Assembly (NCBI GenBank): GCA_944385705.1
Contig: CALWYF010000005.1
Coordinates: 1-57,066, forward strand
From: an uncultured Oscillospiraceae bacterium
Lineage (GTDB): Bacteria; Bacillota; Clostridia; Oscillospirales; Oscillospiraceae
Reading direction: 5' to 3'
DNA: 57,066 bases
Notes under the pieces: model-generated
Database searches by the model: none
The model's input: the letters and a program-made list of their open reading frames with translations, nothing else
Told to the model about the DNA's origin: nothing
Part shown: positions 1-6,359 of the stretch, one piece after another
How the letters are laid out: every line of letters starts with the position of its first letter
Numbering within the stretch: the first letter of the stretch is position 1
Translations under genes and position numbers: made by a program

Positions 1-63
1 ACTGAAAACCTCAAAACCCTTGATTCTACGGGGCTTTTCCGGTTTGTCGTAATTATACCGTAA

Positions 64-249
64 GGGCACAGCTGTGCCTCCCTTCTGGTATCAAACGGTG
101 TTCCCATGAAGCAGGTGCAGGAATGGCTGGGCCACAGCGACTTCTCAACTACCGCTAATATATATTCCCATCTGGAGTATTCGGCGAAGCAGAAGTCCGC
201 TGAGGCGATGACCGAAGGCCTGGGCCTGGCCCTCTCTGTTCTGCTCTAA
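64..249 (+). pseudogene. Tyrosine recombinase (phage/ICE integrase), C-terminal remnant
   Basis: The frame reads the last part of a tyrosine-recombinase catalytic domain: a SCASLL segment, then WLGHSDFSTTANIYSHL and a short tail. The C-terminal H-box (LGHS) and the nucleophilic Tyr (NIYSHL) are present. An in-frame TAA at 61-63 immediately precedes it, and the Arg normally found before HSCASLL is Gly, so the whole N-terminal and middle part is missing. The first possible start inside is ATG at 106 (47 codons). It cannot be a working recombinase. It lies on the 3' side of tRNA-Ser(UGA), the usual place for an integrase next to its attachment site, so it probably marks one end of a decayed integrative element. 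If the window edge were an assembly join, the rest of the gene could lie elsewhere. Confidence 0.8.
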
Positions 250-363
250 GGGCCTGTTTTAAGCTCAGGTTTCCACTTTTTTGCAGAAGAACAAAGTGTA
301 GAACAAAGACAGAGGCGGCTGGGGTACGGTTTGAAAATTGAGTCATGCATCACACAAGACCCC

Positions 364-403
364 AAAAAACAAACCCGAAGCCCAGCACAGCGGGTTCGGG
401 TTT
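364..403 (-). terminator. Intrinsic terminator downstream of tRNA-Ser(UGA)
   Basis: On the minus strand a stem with outer arms AAACCCGAA and TTCGGGTTT is followed by a run of T. It ends the minus-strand tRNA transcript. Confidence 0.75.
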
Positions 404-432
404 GGAAGGAGGAGCAAGGGAGCGGAGCGGAT

Positions 433-489
433 GGTGTTTTCTATTCCCCGTGAAATAGAAAACGCCGGAGCAAAGCGGACTTTGCTCCG
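433..489. repeat. Two small inverted repeats 3' of tRNA-Ser
   Basis: Two hairpins lie between the tRNA 3' end and its terminator. One has arms GTTTTCTATT and AATAGAAAAC near 433-462. The other has arms GGAGCAAAG and CTTTGCTCC at 467-489. They could be processing or attachment-site structures. No function can be assigned. Confidence 0.5.
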
Positions 490-492
490 ACG

Positions 493-581
493 TGGCGGAG
501 GGTAAGGGATTCGAACCCCTGTGAGCTTGCGCTCTAATGGTTTTCAAGACCACCCCGTTATGACCGCTTCGGTAACCCTCC
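493..581 (-). tRNA. tRNA-Ser (anticodon UGA)
   Basis: The minus strand gives a full class II tRNA of 89 nt including encoded CCA (tgg at 493-495 on the plus strand). The acceptor stem GGAGGGT pairs with ACCCTCC. The anticodon loop is CTTGAAA with anticodon TGA. A long variable arm with AGCGCAAGCT precedes the T-loop GTTCGAA. The anticodon stem has one G-U pair (GTGGT/ACCAT), whereas the broken copy just upstream has a perfect stem. The integrase remnant 240 bp away on its 3' side suggests this gene was an integration site. Confidence 0.95.
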
Positions 582-586
582 ATATT
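539..586. repeat. 48-bp direct repeat, copy 1 (5' half of tRNA-Ser)
   Basis: This stretch covers the tRNA-Ser 5' flank, acceptor 5' strand, D-arm and anticodon. It recurs at 740-787 with a single mismatch (47/48). The repeat period is 201 bp. Confidence 0.85.
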
Positions 587-636
587 AAATTCTGGACTTT
601 TTGAGAAAAAGACCAAGAAAAACAAACGAGAAAAAA

Positions 637-645
637 TGTAGAACA
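637..645. repeat. Short direct repeat TGTAGAACA (also 297-305)
   Basis: The 9-mer TGTAGAACA occurs at 637-645 and 297-305 on both sides of tRNA-Ser, each followed by A/G-rich sequence. Such repeats resemble arm-type binding sites of tyrosine recombinases. This is an inference from the nearby integrase remnant only. Confidence 0.35.
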
Positions 646-699
646 GACAAGAGAACAAAGAGGAAAAACTGAAAGGTAAAAACCCGGAAAGCCTTGAAA

Positions 700-787
700 A
701 ATCAAGGAAAAATCGAACGGTGAGCTGGGAAAACCCAGCGGTTTTCAAGACCGCCCCGTTATGACCGCTTCGGTAACCCTCCATATT
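700..787 (-). pseudogene. Broken tRNA-Ser(UGA) copy
   Basis: On the minus strand the sequence is a good tRNA-Ser from the 5' end (781) through D-arm, anticodon loop CTTGAAA and a perfect anticodon stem GCGGT/ACCGC. It continues into a variable-arm-like TGGG-TTTT-CCCA hairpin and a T-loop-like GTTCGAT. The T-stem and the 3' acceptor strand are lost, and an A/T-rich spacer follows. It cannot form an acceptor stem, so it is not a working tRNA. It may be a decayed tandem duplicate, or the part of an interrupted tRNA left at an att site. Confidence 0.75.
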
Positions 788-800
788 TTGTTTGGATAAA

Positions 801-830
801 GTTCATCCCCTGCCATGGCAGGGGATGAAC
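801..830 (-). terminator. Perfect 30-bp palindrome after tRNA-Ser(GCU)
   Basis: GTTCATCCCCTGCCA and its exact complement form a 15-bp stem immediately 3' of tRNA-Ser(GCU) on the minus strand, followed by only a short T stretch. It is probably a terminator or 3' processing hairpin. Confidence 0.55.
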
Positions 831-922
831 TGGCGCAGAAGGAGGGATTTGAACCCTCGCGCGCTTTTTACACGCCTACTCCCTTAGCAGGGGAGCCCCT
901 TCGGCCTCTTGGGTACTTCTGC
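831..922 (-). tRNA. tRNA-Ser (anticodon GCU)
   Basis: The minus strand gives a 92-nt class II tRNA with encoded CCA (831-833). The acceptor stem is GCAGAAG/CTTCTGC. The anticodon loop is CTGCTAA with anticodon GCT on a CTCCC/GGGAG stem. A variable arm follows, and the T-loop is GTTCAAA. It has its own consensus promoter at 944-972. Confidence 0.95.
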
Positions 923-943
923 ATAACGCCGACTTGCCAAAGT

Positions 944-972
944 ATAATAGCACAGAGATGGCGCTATGTCAA
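944..972 (-). promoter_or_regulatory. Sigma-A promoter of the tRNA-Ser genes
   Basis: On the minus strand TTGACA (967-972), a 17-bp spacer and TATTAT (944-949) lie 21 bp before the tRNA-Ser(GCU) 5' end. It lies just past the stop of the acetyltransferase gene, so the tRNAs are an independent unit. Confidence 0.75.
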
Positions 973-979
973 TAGCCAA

Positions 980-1612
980 TCAGCGAAAAAGACTGGTGAG
1001 GGCCATATCCAGTGTGGCGTAAAAACGGGATATATGGATGGCATCCACCAGGGCGTGGTGGCACAGCACAGTTACTGGCAGGAACAGTCTCCCATTCTGG
1101 TGAAAATACCGACCCCAGCTTATCCTGGGATTGCTGTCGGCAGGACAGGGCACAGGCTGAATCAGGGAGGAATAGCTTATAAAGGGTATGGAGCTGACAA
1201 ACAGGAGAGAATCTCCGTCCTCACCGTCTTCCAGAGAGCGCTCGGCTCTGGCCTGCTTCTGGGCCTCAAGAGCCTTTGGGAGATACTCCCGGAAGCTCAT
1301 ATTGCTCTCCAGAGTGCAGTAGCAATAGCTGCCGTCATTCAGGGCCTCAGTGTGGGAAGTCTGGCACCAGTCGTACTGGATGATGCCGCCATCCTTTATT
1401 CTCTGACGGAACTCAGGCACCCCGTTGGCCGCCTGGGCCACACAGTAGCAGAGGCTGAGGAAAAAGGGCAGCCCCTCCTTCTTGACATTGTGGACAAAAT
1501 CTGTCACGTCCATATTTACGGTGAAGCCTATATAGGGATAGGCCAGGGAACAAAAATAGTCGAACTGCTTAAGCCTGGGGTACCCGGCCATATCTATAAC
1601 TTTGTACTCCAT
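980..1612 (-). CDS. Chloramphenicol acetyltransferase-like protein
   Basis: A 210-residue protein of the trimeric CAT fold (PF00302 type). Visible family features are SIPFISYSS at 141-149, PRISWGRYF at 162-170 and the active-site block HHALVD at 185-190, where His186 would be the general base and Asp190 the structural Asp. In classical CAT enzymes the motif is HHxxxDG; here Gly is replaced by Ala191. The family transfers acetyl from acetyl-CoA to a hydroxyl acceptor. Many chromosomal members have no proven resistance role and their acceptor is unknown. The start lies 6 bp after the stop of mnmE and transcription is in the same direction, so it is the third gene of a HAD-mnmE-CAT operon. That location argues for a housekeeping or unknown acceptor rather than a recently acquired resistance gene. 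Confidence 0.8.
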   Translation of the reverse strand: MEYKVIDMAGYPRLKQFDYFCSLAYPYIGFTVNMDVTDFVHNVKKEGLPFFLSLCYCVAQAANGVPEFRQRIKDGGIIQYDWCQTSHTEALNDGSYCYCTLESNMSFREYLPKALEAQKQARAERSLEDGEDGDSLLFVSSIPFISYSSLIQPVPCPADSNPRISWGRYFHQNGRLFLPVTVLCHHALVDAIHISRFYATLDMALTSLFR

Positions 1613-1618
1613 TTTTCC

Positions 1619-2977
1619 TCACTTTCCCACACAAAACCTTTGAAATATTCTGTCTGTAATATCCTCCCGGACGCTGCGCCCGGTAAGCTCCCCCAAAGCG
1701 GACATGGCACCTTCGGTCTCCGTGAGCACGATGTCCGGGGTGCAGCCGCTGCTCATGGCTTCCAGGGCCGCCTTCATACTCTCCAAAGCTCTGGAGACTG
1801 CCTCAGCCTGACGGGCGTTGGTGAGAATCTCTCCGGCCGGAACCTTGGGCAGAGGGAACATGCGTTTTATCTCGCTCTCAAGTTCTTTGAGGCCTTCTCC
1901 GCTTACGGAGCTCACCGTCACCACCGGCAGCTCGGTCTTCGGCATTTTCCGCCGCAGCTCCAGGTCGCTCTTGGATATGACCACCAGAGCATGGGGAGCG
2001 GCGGAAGCTTCACGGAGCAGTTCCTCCTCCTGCGCTTCCTCCTCCCGGTTCCCGTCCAGGACCACGATTACCAGTTCCGAATTCTCCATGGCCCGGCGGC
2101 TGCGCTCTACACCCAGCTGTTCCACACGGTCGGAGGTATCATGTATGCCGGCAGTATCGCTGAGCTTTAAGCTGAGGGAACCCAGGCTCAGCTTCTCCTC
2201 TATAGTGTCTCTGGTGGTGCCGGGTATATCGGTGACTATGGCCCGGTCGTAGCCCAAAAGGGCATTGAGCAAAGAGCTCTTGCCTGCATTTGGCAGTCCC
2301 ACAATGGCGGCGGGAATACCGGAGCGCATTAACTTTCCCCGGCTGAAACTGTCCAGCAGCTGCTCCAGAGAGCTGACGGCGCTACCCAGCTGCTCCCGGT
2401 AATTCTCCAGACGAAAGTCTTCTATATCCTCATCGGGGTAGTCCAGCACGGCGTGATAGTGGGAGCTGATATCAGTGAGGGAGGAATATATGCCCTCTAT
2501 TCTGCGGCCTATGGCGCCGGTAAGCTGCCCGGCAGCATTTTTGGCGTAGTCTACAGACTCGGCGTCTATTATATCCGCCACTGCCTCGGCGGCGGTAAGG
2601 TCCATGCGGCCGTTGAGAAAGGCCCGCTTTGTAAACTCTCCCGGCAGGGCGTGGCGGGCGCCCAGCTTAAACAGCTCATCCAGCACCGCCCTGAGGACAA
2701 CGGGGGAGCCATGGCACTGGAGTTCGGCGGTGTCCTCCCCGGTGTAGCTGTGAGGCCCCCGGCTTATGGTACAGAGGCATACATCCAGAAGCTCCCCCGC
2801 ACTGTCATAGAGATTCCCATACACAAGGCTGCGGTCTCGGCTCTGAGACATGGGCTTTCCGCTCAGGGGCTTGAAAAGAGCATCCACCAGGGAAAGACTC
2901 TCCGGCCCGGACAGGCGAACTATACCTATGGCGGCCACCTGTGAGCCGGTGGCTATGGCTGCAATGGTATCCGACAT
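1619..2977 (-). CDS. mnmE: tRNA modification GTPase MnmE
   Basis: MnmE (TrmE) works with MnmG to place the (carboxymethyl)aminomethyl group at C5 of the wobble uridine in certain tRNAs, in the cytoplasm. The protein has 452 residues, the usual length. The N-terminal tetrahydrofolate-binding domain (about 1-120) has the SYTGED and GEFTKRAF motifs. The helical domain carries an inserted G domain with P-loop GLPNAGKS (227-234), GTTRDT (253-258), DTAG (274-277) and SKSD. The C-terminus is CVGK, the family's conserved catalytic Cys tetrapeptide. It starts 3 bp after the stop of the HAD phosphatase gene and is followed by the CAT-like gene 6 bp on. In many Firmicutes mnmE pairs with mnmG; mnmG is not in this window. 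Confidence 0.97.
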   Translation of the reverse strand: MSDTIAAIATGSQVAAIGIVRLSGPESLSLVDALFKPLSGKPMSQSRDRSLVYGNLYDSAGELLDVCLCTISRGPHSYTGEDTAELQCHGSPVVLRAVLDELFKLGARHALPGEFTKRAFLNGRMDLTAAEAVADIIDAESVDYAKNAAGQLTGAIGRRIEGIYSSLTDISSHYHAVLDYPDEDIEDFRLENYREQLGSAVSSLEQLLDSFSRGKLMRSGIPAAIVGLPNAGKSSLLNALLGYDRAIVTDIPGTTRDTIEEKLSLGSLSLKLSDTAGIHDTSDRVEQLGVERSRRAMENSELVIVVLDGNREEEAQEEELLREASAAPHALVVISKSDLELRRKMPKTELPVVTVSSVSGEGLKELESEIKRMFPLPKVPAGEILTNARQAEAVSRALESMKAALEAMSSGCTPDIVLTETEGAMSALGELTGRSVREDITDRIFQRFCVGK

Positions 2978-2980
2978 GAT

Positions 2981-3607
2981 TCAAACCTCGATAATATCCA
3001 ATAGTTCCAGGGGACTATGTATCACAGCCAGAGGGGCTGCGGCTCTGCCGAAGCCGTAGGCGGCGTGGATGAAGGGTACGCCGGCCTCGGCTGCACTCTC
3101 CTCATCCATGGCTGTGTCCCCTACATATACCGGAGAATGCAGACCCCGGCGCCGGGCGACCAAACGGATATTCTCCGCTTTGCTCAAACCTGTGACACCG
3201 GAACACTCATAATCGGCTATGTATTTGCCGAGGCCGGTGTATTGCAGGAAGCACTGAATATATCCGTCCTGGCAGTTGCTGACTATGTACAGGCCGCGGG
3301 AGGTTTTCAGGGTGCTGAGAAGCTCCTCCGTTCCCGGATATAGCTTTCCGCCGTGCACGGCTATATATTCGCACTCTTCCCTGAGGCAGTCGCTGCACAC
3401 ATCCTCCGCCTGCTGACCGTAATAAGAGAAAAGACTGCGGGCTATCTGACGGGCGTTCATGCCCATAATGCCCCGGACATCGGCTTCCGTGGGCTGTATG
3501 ATACCGCCGTGTTTTTTTGCAAGAGTGAGGCACCAGCTCTCCGCCACGGAGCGGCAGGAATCCCACAGGGTTCCGTCCAGATCGAAGATCACTGAGTCGG
3601 CAAACAA
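2981..3607 (-). CDS. HAD family hydrolase (phosphoglycolate phosphatase-like)
   Basis: A 208-residue haloacid-dehalogenase phosphatase. Motif I is FDLDGTLWD, with nucleophile Asp9 and acid/base Asp11. The cap follows, motif II is around IVSN, and motif IV is VGDTAMDE. The size and cap type match the Gph/PGP group (HAD IA), which dephosphorylates small phosphorylated metabolites; the substrate cannot be read from sequence. The chosen start is TTG at 3607 with GGGAG about 9 bp upstream. A downstream GTG (at VIFDLDG) would cut the first strand too short. First gene of the HAD-mnmE-CAT unit. Confidence 0.85.
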   Translation of the reverse strand: MFADSVIFDLDGTLWDSCRSVAESWCLTLAKKHGGIIQPTEADVRGIMGMNARQIARSLFSYYGQQAEDVCSDCLREECEYIAVHGGKLYPGTEELLSTLKTSRGLYIVSNCQDGYIQCFLQYTGLGKYIADYECSGVTGLSKAENIRLVARRRGLHSPVYVGDTAMDEESAAEAGVPFIHAAYGFGRAAAPLAVIHSPLELLDIIEV

Positions 3608-3690
3608 TATTATCAGCTCCCTCCGACAGCTTTTTTAATGAATGTTTCCAAACGAAATGAGATGGATATTTTTGGATGGATATATAATAT

Positions 3691-3722
3691 AACAAAAAGC
3701 TTCCCGTGGGAAGCTTTTTGTT
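3691..3722. terminator. Terminator downstream of rex
   Basis: A near-perfect 32-bp palindrome with arms AACAAAAAGCTTCCC and GGGAAGCTTTTTGTT. It has a U-rich arm on both strands. On the minus strand it terminates rex. Confidence 0.85.
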
Positions 3723-3744
3723 ATTGGAAATTAAATTGTCCTTT

Positions 3745-4416
3745 TTACTGCTTCTCGGAGCGGGCCGCCCGGGCGGCATTCTCGTCCTTGCGCTCGGCTA
3801 TGAAATAGCTGAGGGACAGCAGACTGTCGGAGAAGTGGACATTTTCCACCAGAGTGGGGCTGTTGGGGGCGGTGAGCTCCACATTGGTAAAGTTCCAGAT
3901 TGCCTCAACGCCGTTGGAGGTGAGCTCTTCAGTAACAGCCACGGCCACATCTTTGGGAACGGTGAGCACGGCCACATCCACATGGTTATTCTTCAGGTAC
4001 TCCAAAAGATACTCCATGCTGTAGATAGGCACACCCTTGAAGCTGGTGCCGATAAGGGCGGGCTTGATATCGAAGGCACACTCCAGCTTGAAACCCCATT
4101 CGGCAAAGCAGAAATTATCCATCAAAGCCCGGCCGATGTTGCCGACGCCGATGAGTATGGCATTAAAACCTCTGTCGATGCCCAGGATGGAGGCGATCTG
4201 AGTACGCAGGGCGGGAACATTATAACCGTAACCCTGCTGGCCAAACTCGCCGAAGCAGCTGAAATCTTGACGGATCTGGGAGGGGGTCAGACCAAGCTGC
4301 TGCCCCAGTTCAAAAGAGGATATGCGGCTTACCCCATTCCCTGCAAGCTCGTCCAGCTTGCGGAGATATCTGGGCAGCCGGCGGATAACATTGTTTGATA
4401 CCTTGAGTCGCTTCAC
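3745..4416 (-). CDS. rex: Redox-sensing transcriptional repressor Rex
   Basis: Rex senses the NADH/NAD+ ratio and represses fermentation and respiration genes when NADH is low. The protein has 223 residues. The N-terminal winged helix (about 1-80) contains RRLPRYLRKLDEL and SSFELGQQLGLTPSQIRQDF. The Rossmann domain follows with the NAD-binding ILIGVGNIGRAL motif, and a domain-swapped C-terminal helix ends the protein. The start is GTG at 4416, with AAGGAGAG about 8 bp upstream. An in-frame ATG at 4479 would extend the frame, but it lies inside the -10 element of the promoter at 4478-4506, so it cannot be used from that transcript. Single-gene unit. Confidence 0.95.
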   Translation of the reverse strand: MKRLKVSNNVIRRLPRYLRKLDELAGNGVSRISSFELGQQLGLTPSQIRQDFSCFGEFGQQGYGYNVPALRTQIASILGIDRGFNAILIGVGNIGRALMDNFCFAEWGFKLECAFDIKPALIGTSFKGVPIYSMEYLLEYLKNNHVDVAVLTVPKDVAVAVTEELTSNGVEAIWNFTNVELTAPNSPTLVENVHFSDSLLSLSYFIAERKDENAARAARSEKQ

Positions 4417-4477
4417 AAATAATCTCTCCTTACTTATGCCGGCGGAAAACCTAACCGACGGCACCACTGACCCTCCC

Positions 4478-4506
4478 ACTATAGCATAAGTAAAAAACTA
4501 TTTCAA
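4478..4506 (-). promoter_or_regulatory. Sigma-A promoter of rex
   Basis: On the minus strand TTGAAA (4501-4506), a 17-bp spacer and TATAGT (4478-4483). The predicted start of transcription, near 4471, decides the GTG start at 4416. No clear TTGTTAA-type Rex operator was found next to it. Confidence 0.75.
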
Positions 4507-4756
4507 GGACTAAAATGCTTAAAATGGTTAATTATTTGATAATGATTGCTGCTTTTTTGCACAAAATTGATAGAAATTTTTATATGATAAGCATAATAGA
4601 ACGGGAAAATGTACTGAATTCAGGGCCTGTTTACGCTGCCATTATTCCTATTGTAATATGTGGATAATGGATGTAAAATATGATATATTCACCGGAAAAG
4701 CAGCTGAGCGGCCCCGGGCGCGGAGCCGGGCTTTTCCGATGTCTGGAGGCACGGGA

Positions 4757-5179
4757 ATGACGGAATTTATACGCAAGGTTAATTACTACGAGACGGACAA
4801 GATGGGTATTACCCACCACAGCAACTATGTAAGATATATGGAGGAGGCCAGGACTGAGCTGTTTGAACAGATGGGTGTCAGCTATTCCCTGATGGAAAGG
4901 GAAGGGCTGCTGCTGCCGGTGGCGGAGCTGGAGGGAAAATACAGGCACAGCAGCACCGCCGGGGAGCGGCTGCGCATAGAGGTGCGGACCTTGGAGTACA
5001 CCGGGGTGAGGCTGGTGTTCGGCTTCAAAATGTACGGGGAAGGAGGAGAGCTGGTGTTCACCGGGAAGGTGACCCACGGCTGCTCCAACTCCCAGGGACA
5101 TCCGGTTATAATGAGAAAGTTTTCCCCGGAACTGGACTCTCTGTTCAAAGCCATGGCAGAGAAAGACAAGGAGGAATAA
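4757..5179 (+). CDS. Acyl-CoA thioesterase, YbgC/4HBT family
   Basis: A 140-residue hot-dog fold thioesterase. The hallmark YETDKMGITHHSNYVRYMEEAR sits at the N-terminus, with catalytic Asp14 and the following Gly17 and His20-His21. Family members hydrolyse short acyl-CoA or 4-hydroxybenzoyl-CoA esters in the cytoplasm; the substrate is not determined. The start is ATG 4757 with TGGAGG at 4744-4749. A longer in-frame reading from 4658 has no ribosome site and is compositionally unlike a protein. It is followed 2 bp after its stop by the EFR1 gene, so the two are co-transcribed. Confidence 0.88.
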   Translation: MTEFIRKVNYYETDKMGITHHSNYVRYMEEARTELFEQMGVSYSLMEREGLLLPVAELEGKYRHSSTAGERLRIEVRTLEYTGVRLVFGFKMYGEGGELVFTGKVTHGCSNSQGHPVIMRKFSPELDSLFKAMAEKDKEE

Positions 5180-5181
5180 AA

Positions 5182-5925
5182 ATGGTCATATATTTTACCG
5201 GCACGGGCAACAGCCGCTTTCTGGCCCGCAGTCTGGCAGCTGCCCTGGAGGACGAGCTGGTATCGGCTCCGGAGCTTATAAAGGAAGGAAAGGCCGGAGA
5301 CTTTAAATCGGAAAAACCCTGGGCCTTCGTGTGCCCTACCTACGGCTGGCAGATACCCAGGACCTTCAGGCGTTTCATCATGGACAGCCACTTTTCCGGT
5401 TCTCTACAGGCCTACTTTATCATGAACTGCGGCAGCGGGACGGGCAACGCCCAAAAGGGTATAGAGGAGTTGTGCACCGCCAAGGGCTTTGAATTCAAGG
5501 GCATGGCGGAGATAAAGATGCCGGAAAACTACATTGCCGTCTTCTCGGCTCCCGATGAGAAAACGGCGGAAAAGCTGCTGCGCATTGGAGAGAAGAAGGC
5601 TCTGAAAGTCGCTGAGCTCATAATGGCCGGGGAGAATTTGCCGGAGAAAAAGTCAGGAGCTCTGGGCAAATTCCTCAGCGGACCGGTGAACTGGGGCTTC
5701 TACCGCTTTACCATCGGCGACAAGAAATTCAGAGTCACGGATAAATGTATCTCCTGCGGGAAATGCGCAGAAAACTGCATGGTGAACAATATTACTATTG
5801 AAAACGGACGCCCGGTGTGGCACGGCAGCTGTATACACTGCATGGCCTGCATATGCCGCTGCCCGGTCCAGGCCATAGAATACGGAAAGCATTCCGTAGG
5901 CCTGAGGAGATACTACTTGGAATAA
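5182..5925 (+). CDS. EFR1 family flavodoxin-ferredoxin protein
   Basis: A 247-residue two-domain redox protein. The N-terminal flavodoxin-like domain has the FMN phosphate loop TGTGNSR (6-12) and CGSGTGNA (83-90). The C-terminal 2[4Fe-4S] ferredoxin has Cys189-192-195-199 and Cys217-220-223-227, a complete set of eight ligands (CxxCxxCxxxC twice). The EFRODO/EFR1 family is common in anaerobic Firmicutes; it should carry electrons between FMN and iron-sulfur centres, and the partner is unknown. No signal peptide or membrane segment. Second gene of the thioesterase operon. A strong terminator follows. Confidence 0.9.
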   Translation: MVIYFTGTGNSRFLARSLAAALEDELVSAPELIKEGKAGDFKSEKPWAFVCPTYGWQIPRTFRRFIMDSHFSGSLQAYFIMNCGSGTGNAQKGIEELCTAKGFEFKGMAEIKMPENYIAVFSAPDEKTAEKLLRIGEKKALKVAELIMAGENLPEKKSGALGKFLSGPVNWGFYRFTIGDKKFRVTDKCISCGKCAENCMVNNITIENGRPVWHGSCIHCMACICRCPVQAIEYGKHSVGLRRYYLE

Positions 5926-5940
5926 GGCAGGAAATAAATA

Positions 5941-5995
5941 AAAAAACACCGTCCCCGGACTGCGGTTGATCCGCTTGCCGGGGACGGCGTTTTTC
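5941..5995. terminator. Bidirectional terminator
   Basis: Arms CACCGTCCCCGG (5947-5958) and CCGGGGACGGCG (5978-5989) are flanked by A-run on the left and T-run on the right. It separates the convergent EFR1 and zinc-ribbon genes. Confidence 0.85.
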
Positions 5996-6003
5996 CTACG
6001 GTA

Positions 6004-6234
6004 TCAGGAACCGGGGGTGGGGGAGACCACCTTGCCCATGTTCCACAGGTCGGCGGCGCTTTGCGCGGCGGCCTTCCGTTCATCTCTGGTCTTATAGGCT
6101 ATCTCGGCGGTCTGGCAGCCGCAGTTCATACACATGATGTAAAAGCACCAGTCGTTCTCTTCCTCCAGCAGACCGGGGTGGCCGCAGACAGGACAGTCCT
6201 GCAAATTGATATCCATAAAAAGATCCATATTCAT
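6004..6234 (-). CDS. Small zinc-ribbon protein, Lar-like
   Basis: A 76-residue protein with CPVC at 14-17 and CMNC at 35-38 (plus Cys30 and Cys40), spaced like a zinc ribbon. An aromatic-rich middle and a C-terminal helix ending in AADLWN follow. This pattern (CPxCG, W, CxxCG, then xxxxWN) matches the Lar restriction-alleviation-like family often seen in phages and also as lone chromosomal genes. Function unknown here. ATG at 6234 is preceded by AGGAGA. It stands alone between a terminator and the lipoprotein gene. Confidence 0.65.
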   Translation of the reverse strand: MNMDLFMDINLQDCPVCGHPGLLEEENDWCFYIMCMNCGCQTAEIAYKTRDERKAAAQSAADLWNMGKVVSPTPGS

Positions 6235-6359
6235 TCTCCTGCTAAAACACTTGATGCCGCAGTTTCGGCGGCTGATTGGCGGATAACATGATACAACAGT
6301 TGGGGCAGTTTTGTAAAGGGGAAAATTGTTCTCAAGAGAAAAGTGGACTATTCTGCCGT

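Noticed and set aside
815-2170. Long open frame (451 codons) on the plus strand opposite mnmE and the CAT-like gene
   Set aside because: It runs across two tRNA genes' flank and antisense to two clear genes, has no ribosome site and no family resemblance; GC-rich DNA gives such open antisense frames.
4417-4479. Longer Rex protein starting at ATG 4479
   Set aside because: That ATG lies in the -10 region of the rex promoter; GTG 4416 has an AAGGAGAG site.
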